From positions 1 to 36,730 of the forward strand of contig ML769898.1 of assembly GCA_009733575.1 (NCBI GenBank): a DNA stretch of 36,730 nucleotides, given 5' to 3'. Every line of letters begins with the position of its first letter. The first letter of the stretch is position 1. The notes below the pieces were generated by a model, which did not search any database, was not told the DNA's origin, and worked only from the letters and a program-made list of their open reading frames with translations. This document shows positions 32,681-36,730 of this stretch, piece after piece. Origin of the DNA: Gymnopus androsaceus JB14. Its lineage: Eukaryota > Basidiomycota > Agaricomycetes > Agaricales > Omphalotaceae. The translations under genes were made by a program, and so were the position numbers.

Positions 32681-32851
32681 CCCCATTCTCAGAGAACCTT
32701 ATTCCACAACCCTTACGGACCTCCATGGGACCACCAATGGGCAGTACGGTGGTGTCACAAGTAATGATATATTAATTCCACTTGCCCACCAGCCTATTAA
32801 TAAGAATATTCTTCTAACTAGTACTAACAATTACAATCACAAGATCATTGG

Positions 32852-32971
32852 ACATTTGTCCCTTCAGTGACCAGGCTGACAACAAATAGAGCATTTCGCT
32901 ACTTTTCGGCATTTAACTGGGCAGTCATAGTCGTCCTCATCATCATCACCATTTGCATCAAGCTCAGCCTG
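32852..32971 (-). pseudogene. CCHC zinc-knuckle remnant with acidic stretch
   Basis: The minus strand reads an acidic run (DANGDDDEDDYD), then CPVKCRKVAKC, then C-x2-C-x4-H-x4-C with a stop where the residue after His should be. A zinc knuckle at a protein end is common in transposases (for example Mutator-like) and in retrotransposon Gag. No other domain is seen, so the parent family is open. Confidence 0.4.
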
Positions 32972-32989
32972 CTAACCCTTCAACGGTGA

Positions 32990-34520
32990 CATTGATTTAT
33001 GGGGGATGGTATGTATCCAATGGTATGGTATATAGCTAGCTGTCACCATATTCAGTTACAGCGACCATCCCTAACATAGCTTACCACTGATTAACAGTTT
33101 CCTTTCTAAACCTGTTACACACAAATTGCGACTTGTGTCTGAATAATATTGAAGCTTATACATACCCAATAGTCATATTTTTAGACTTTGATTACTTACT
33201 TGTCAATATCTTTGGTACATATACCTACTGTATGCTGCACACTATTGTGCAGAATTTTTCGCAGATAAATCCGAGAATATCATTAAATGTTGCACAATAT
33301 TATGCAGATTGATCCCATTTATCATTGAATCTGTGTTAAATGCTACGGATGCAAGATCCAGTTAAGTTCAGCTTGTACCTAGGCTCAGAACCATCACTAT
33401 ATGCACATAAATATGACTGTCAATGCAGGACTGTGCTGTAACATGAAGAAATATTACAGTATATAAGGACTGCTGTAGTACTGCTAATGATAATGACTTC
33501 TACTAGTCTTCTACCTCTCTCTATCTGCTCTACAAGCTTAACCACTTGGTGAGTGCTAGTCACTGCACCTCCTAGCTTATATGCTGTGCAACACAGGATG
33601 CCTAGGATACCTCAGATGCCCAAGGCAGGAGGGCCCTAGCACTGGTTTTTTTTTGGTTTTAGGACTAGGAACTATTATAGGACTTCTGTAGGACTCAGAC
33701 TCTCTGTTAGACTCAGGATCCTGACCAACCTCTTGACTGACTTTGCTTCTGCCAGCACTGAACATTTACCATCCAGGCCAAAGGCCTCTGGGGTGGAGAG
33801 TTCTATACCGGGGGTAGGTAGGGTGGGTCTGCCAGGAGGCCTGAAAATTTTTTTTTTTTGACCAAGCCTCAAACTATCTTTTGGAGTGTCTAAACAGCAC
33901 AAATAAGCTGAAACAATGTTACATATGGATGGATATTGTGCATTATCTGTCCCATGCTTGCTGCCTACAGCACAAATAACAGTGTAATGCAGGAACTAGT
34001 GGCAGTCACAAGTCACAAGAAGTAACCCCAACTAGAAAGACAAATGTGCAATACTACATATGGTATCTAGAGTAAATACTCAATGAAGGTGAATTGGGAA
34101 AAAGATGGCACAATGAGCAGAAATCATGATCAATGTCTCATAGCTACCATATTTGGCAATCACATGACCTCAAAAGTCACATGAATGGAGGTAGGGTCCC
34201 TGGCCGAGGTTGAAAAAAAATTTCCAACCCCTGATACAACTTTTATTTTTTGGAGGCCCTTGATCCAGAATCCTCAAAGCTGTTATGCCCATATATTATG
34301 TAAATAATATGAAAGATAACTACCACACAATGCATATATAGTGACATGCACAGGGAATGATGAGAATGAAAACAATTACCAGAAGTCATTGGCTAGAAAA
34401 CTCTCAGTCCTCAATGCAATCACTCCAATGCTCTCCATAGATACAGTCAAAAAAAGTTAATTGGGTATTTTCCTTTTGGGAGATGATACATGTGTTCTGG
34501 GGCCTCCATAAAAGTTTGTG
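32990..34520. other. CpG-poor interval, nothing recognisable
   Basis: No gene. A second TATA motif (gtatataagg, 33459-33468) is followed about 70 bases on by aaccacttGGTGAGTG, similar in layout to the segment near 30.1 kb. Two short poly(T) runs lie at 33,648 and 33,850. Confidence 0.35.
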
Positions 34521-34789
34521 AAATTATGGAGGAATCAGAATAACATTAGGTGGTGAATTGGGCAACTTGATCCAGCCATTTTGGGAGAGAGACCAGTTAT
34601 GGTGTGCTAAAACAGAGATTAGAAGCAAATGATTGGCTGAACAAAAGAATCTACCTTGAGATGATTGAGGGTTGCAATGATCTTGAGGGACCATATTAAT
34701 TGGGACCCCCTGAGTGGTTCTGAAGGTGGGCAAGGAATTGGCCATGGACCCATATATGGTATTGTTGGGGGCATGTCTGACTAAATGGT

Positions 34790-35155
34790 CATGACCTTGC
34801 AGCTGAACCCCAGTAGTGGTATCCCAGATCCCCACTATGTTGTCTTCAGAGGATGGAATCCTTGTTCAATTAGGTGAACAGGCCATTGAAAAGACTGTAT
34901 CATCATGACCATGCAGTGGATCACCAATCTGAGCACCAGTATTAGCATCCCAGATCCTCACTGTTCCGTCAGAAGAGCCAGACACAATCCTGGTTCCATC
35001 AGGTGAAAAGGCCACTGAAAAAACTGTATCATCATGACCATGCAGTAGATCACCAATCTGAGCACCAGTATTAGCATCCCAGATCCTCACTGTTTTGTCT
35101 CAAGAGCCAGCCACAATCCTGGTTCCATCAGGTTAAAAGGCCACTGATATGATTG
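34790..35155 (-). pseudogene. WD40-repeat gene remnant (NLR sensor type)
   Basis: On the minus strand four adjoining WD40 units are visible in one frame: PDGTRIVAGS.DKTVRIWDAN, HGHDDTVFSVAFSPDGTRIV, SGSSDGTVRIWDANTGAQIG, and a weaker GIWDTTTGVQLQGHD. The near-identity between units (WDANTGAQIG, GHDDTVFS) is typical of fungal HET-E/NWD-type sensors. Stops interrupt it: TAA near 35,132, TGA near 35,100 and TGA near 34,872. One stop is explained by CGA to TGA. No NACHT domain lies upstream. Confidence 0.85.
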
Positions 35156-35169
35156 TTTTGGAACATATG

Positions 35170-35195
35170 ATGCTTACATTAATTAATGTAAGCAT
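35170..35195. repeat. Perfect 26-bp palindrome
   Basis: Each half is 13 bases (atgcttacattaa and its reverse complement) with no spacer. It lies 15 bases outside the recognisable WD40 sequence. Confidence 0.9.
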
Positions 35196-35588
35196 AATTG
35201 AGTTGACCTAGGAAGCAATGGGCTTCATATATAGATGCCAATCTGTTGATCTTAGTTGGATAGGCATGTTCCCATGATGGGATCTGGTATAGTCCATTCA
35301 TCTTTGGATAACTCCAATGAGTTTCCCCTGGTGATCTTTGATTGTCATTCTGCTGTTAGTGGTATGTAGGGTTTTAAGGTCCAATTCAATGAACTGCAAA
35401 TAAACTGTGAATTGCATTGGATTGCACTGGAAAATGCACTGCTGAATGCTGCACTGATGCAGAGGTTAAATCAGTGCCAGTTCACTTCAGGCTACCACAA
35501 TTTATATCATGTTAGATAGGCCAAAGTGTAACAATCCAGTATCTAATATGAAGTAAATCCACAGGATATCCAGGGCCATGGATTCCAG

Positions 35589-35609
35589 GGTGCCAGGACC
35601 TCTGGCACC
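35589..35609. repeat. Short hairpin
   Basis: ggtgccag / ctggcacc, 8-bp stem with a 5-base loop. No tract of T follows, so no terminator is claimed. Confidence 0.5.
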
Positions 35610-35673
35610 TCTGCATTCCAGATGCCTGGATTCCATGTCTCCTTAGTATTGGCGACCAAATAGGTATTGATAA

Positions 35674-35888
35674 TGATAGTGATGACAGTCTTGTCTAGTC
35701 ATCTGACAACCTATCTCTACTGATCCCATCAATAGTCATGCCACACTGTCACACAGTACAAATTGAAATTTTTGAAATAGTGATTGATAGTTACAGTGAT
35801 GACTTTTGCATCTACACTGAGCAACCTAGCTCTGCTGATCCCATCAGCGCTCATGTGACACTGTCACACAAACTATGAATTAAACTTT
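35674..35888. repeat. Imperfect tandem duplication, unit about 105-110 bp
   Basis: 35674-35780 and 35785-35888 share gatgac, caacct.tct.ctgatccc and cactgtcacaca in the same order. The second copy contains the near-palindrome tgtgacactgtcaca. An inverted relative (gtgacagtgtcac) lies at 36431-36443, on the other side of the MITE. Confidence 0.55.
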
Positions 35889-35901
35889 TGATTACTATGA
35901 G

Positions 35902-36373
35902 TGGGGTGGGCAATTGCACCAAGGCGCCGGTTCCTTAGTAATCTGCACAGCCACGTCAAAACTGGTCTGCGGTTTACCATCAATCTTGGAGCGCCTAAAG
36001 TGTGTCATCTAATTTACTCACTTTTTGGCGCTTTTAGGGCAAAACCTCTGCCCAATTATCTGTTCCAAAAAAGGACTTTTGGTCAATTTTTTTTACATAT
36101 CTGGATATATCGGGCTACAATGCAGGTCCTGGCAGGTCAGATTTTTGAGATTCAGCTCACATATGTATTTTCTTTTGTAGCGTGAATTTGGAAAATCTGA
36201 CCTGCCAGGACCTGCATCCTCAAATTTTGGACCGATTGGTATCAAAAAATTGACATTTTGTTTATATAGGCCTGATAAAAATGGGCGTAACAGCACGGAC
36301 ATATTTTATGAGGGCGGAGTGTGGCGGTGCAGCTTAGTCACTCCTCGGCGCTTTGGTGCAATTGCCCACCCCC
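35902..36373. mobile_element. hAT-like MITE C, 472 bp, with 8-bp target duplication and internal hairpin
   Basis: Ends: GGGGTGGGCAATTGCACCAA.. on the left and ..TTGGTGCAATTGCCCACCCC on the right, about 28 bases of inverted repeat with two differences. Flanked by ACTATGAG at 35894-35901 and 36374-36381. The GGGGTGGGCAA start and 8-bp duplication fit hAT. Inside, 36120-36145 and 36192-36217 are perfect 26-base inverted repeats around a 46-base loop. Its CpGs are largely intact while flanking DNA has few, so it looks young. No coding capacity. Confidence 0.85.
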
Positions 36374-36567
36374 ACTATGAGGATATATTCCAGAAGGAGA
36401 CCTAGGGATAAGGTAAACTGTATAAGTAGTGTGACAGTGTCACATGTGTCACATGAGAAAAGTCGGGCATAAGGTGCCATAATTAGTGAAAAAATCATGA
36501 AAAATCATGAAAATATTCATAGGATGGATTTGCAGCCCGTACATCACTTTTAAAGGAATTGTAGAGT

Positions 36568-36730
36568 AGTCTATGGAACCCATGAGCTAGTAAATGTACT
36601 AGTCCATGGAATCCATGAACCCATGGAATCCATGAACTAATGAATGTACTAGTCCGTGAATGTACTAGTACATGGAATCCATGAACTAGTGAATGTACTA
36701 GTCCATGGAATCCATGAACTAGTGAATGTA
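36568..36730. repeat. 33-bp tandem repeat array, runs off the window
   Basis: Repeats of actagt..gaatgtactagtccatggaatccatga. The last two units have an exact 33-base spacing (actagt at 36685 and 36718). Earlier units are variants with losses and single changes. Each unit contains catggaatccatg, a near-palindrome. Confidence 0.8.

Noticed and set aside
32310..32870. Possible copia-type LTR and Gag start
   Set aside because: There is a TGTTGGG-like start, a TATA and a short open frame, but no second LTR, no convincing primer-binding site and no Gag motif. The 87-bp tandem copy explains the repeat signal.
35210..35350. Minus-strand frame of about 45 codons upstream of the WD40 relic
   Set aside because: Open and plausible-looking but too short, with no family recognised and a stop before the WD40 units.
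1..36730. tRNA, rRNA, CRISPR, riboswitch or bacterial-type operon signals
   Set aside because: Searched for by eye on both strands and none seen; gene structure is eukaryotic throughout.

Overview
The window is nuclear DNA of a filamentous fungus, most likely an Agaricomycete (mushroom-forming basidiomycete). The basis is short 45-60 nt introns with GT..AG (once GC..AG) ends, a secreted sedolisin-type (S53) protease with a basidiomycete exon layout, a large NAD-dependent glutamate dehydrogenase (GDH2), F-box fragments, and a NACHT-type NLR protein with a WD40 remnant. I found no tRNA, rRNA, CRISPR or bacterial features. I found no gene that is certainly intact: every recognisable one carries at least one stop, frameshift or truncation.

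Positions 1-27,700 are GC-richer and CpG-containing. They form a scrambled array built from one ancestral neighbourhood: S53 protease (minus strand), then GDH2 (plus strand), then an F-box gene (plus strand). I count seven GDH2 fragments (eight if the two parts of the 16.3-18.0 kb piece are split), two S53 copies and three F-box copies. Three GDH2 copies share the same Trp-to-stop change, so an already dead copy was amplified. Large repeats tie the array together: 1.96-4.47 kb with 21.37-23.89 kb, 7.46-9.28 kb with 15.41-17.23 kb, 10.37-10.64 kb with 18.55-18.83 kb, and an inverted pair at 17.23-18.02 and 20.6-21.37 kb on either side of a 25-N assembly gap. The best-preserved gene is S53 copy 1 (nine exons, one frameshift).

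A 2.5 kb island (12,908-15,411, minus strand) with different composition and very few CpGs sits inside this array. It encodes an NLR-like protein: an MLKL-like/HeLo-like N-terminal helical region, a NACHT NTPase with clear Walker A, Walker B and SRP motifs, and a winged-helix-like region. It has two +1 frameshifts and no sensor repeats. Its first exon keeps CpGs while its body has almost none.

Positions 27,700-36,730 are AT-rich and CpG-poor and look like an old methylated repeat landscape. They hold two hAT-like MITEs with 8-bp target-site duplications (27,950-28,552 and 35,902-36,373), a larger duplicated repeat, a minisatellite with a peptide-like period, an exact 87-bp tandem duplication carrying a TATA motif, a CCHC zinc-knuckle remnant, a degraded WD40 gene, a 26-bp perfect palindrome, and a 33-bp tandem array running off the window end. 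There is no operon-like cooperation here: the window is best read as a graveyard and recombination hot spot at the edge of a repeat-rich compartment.
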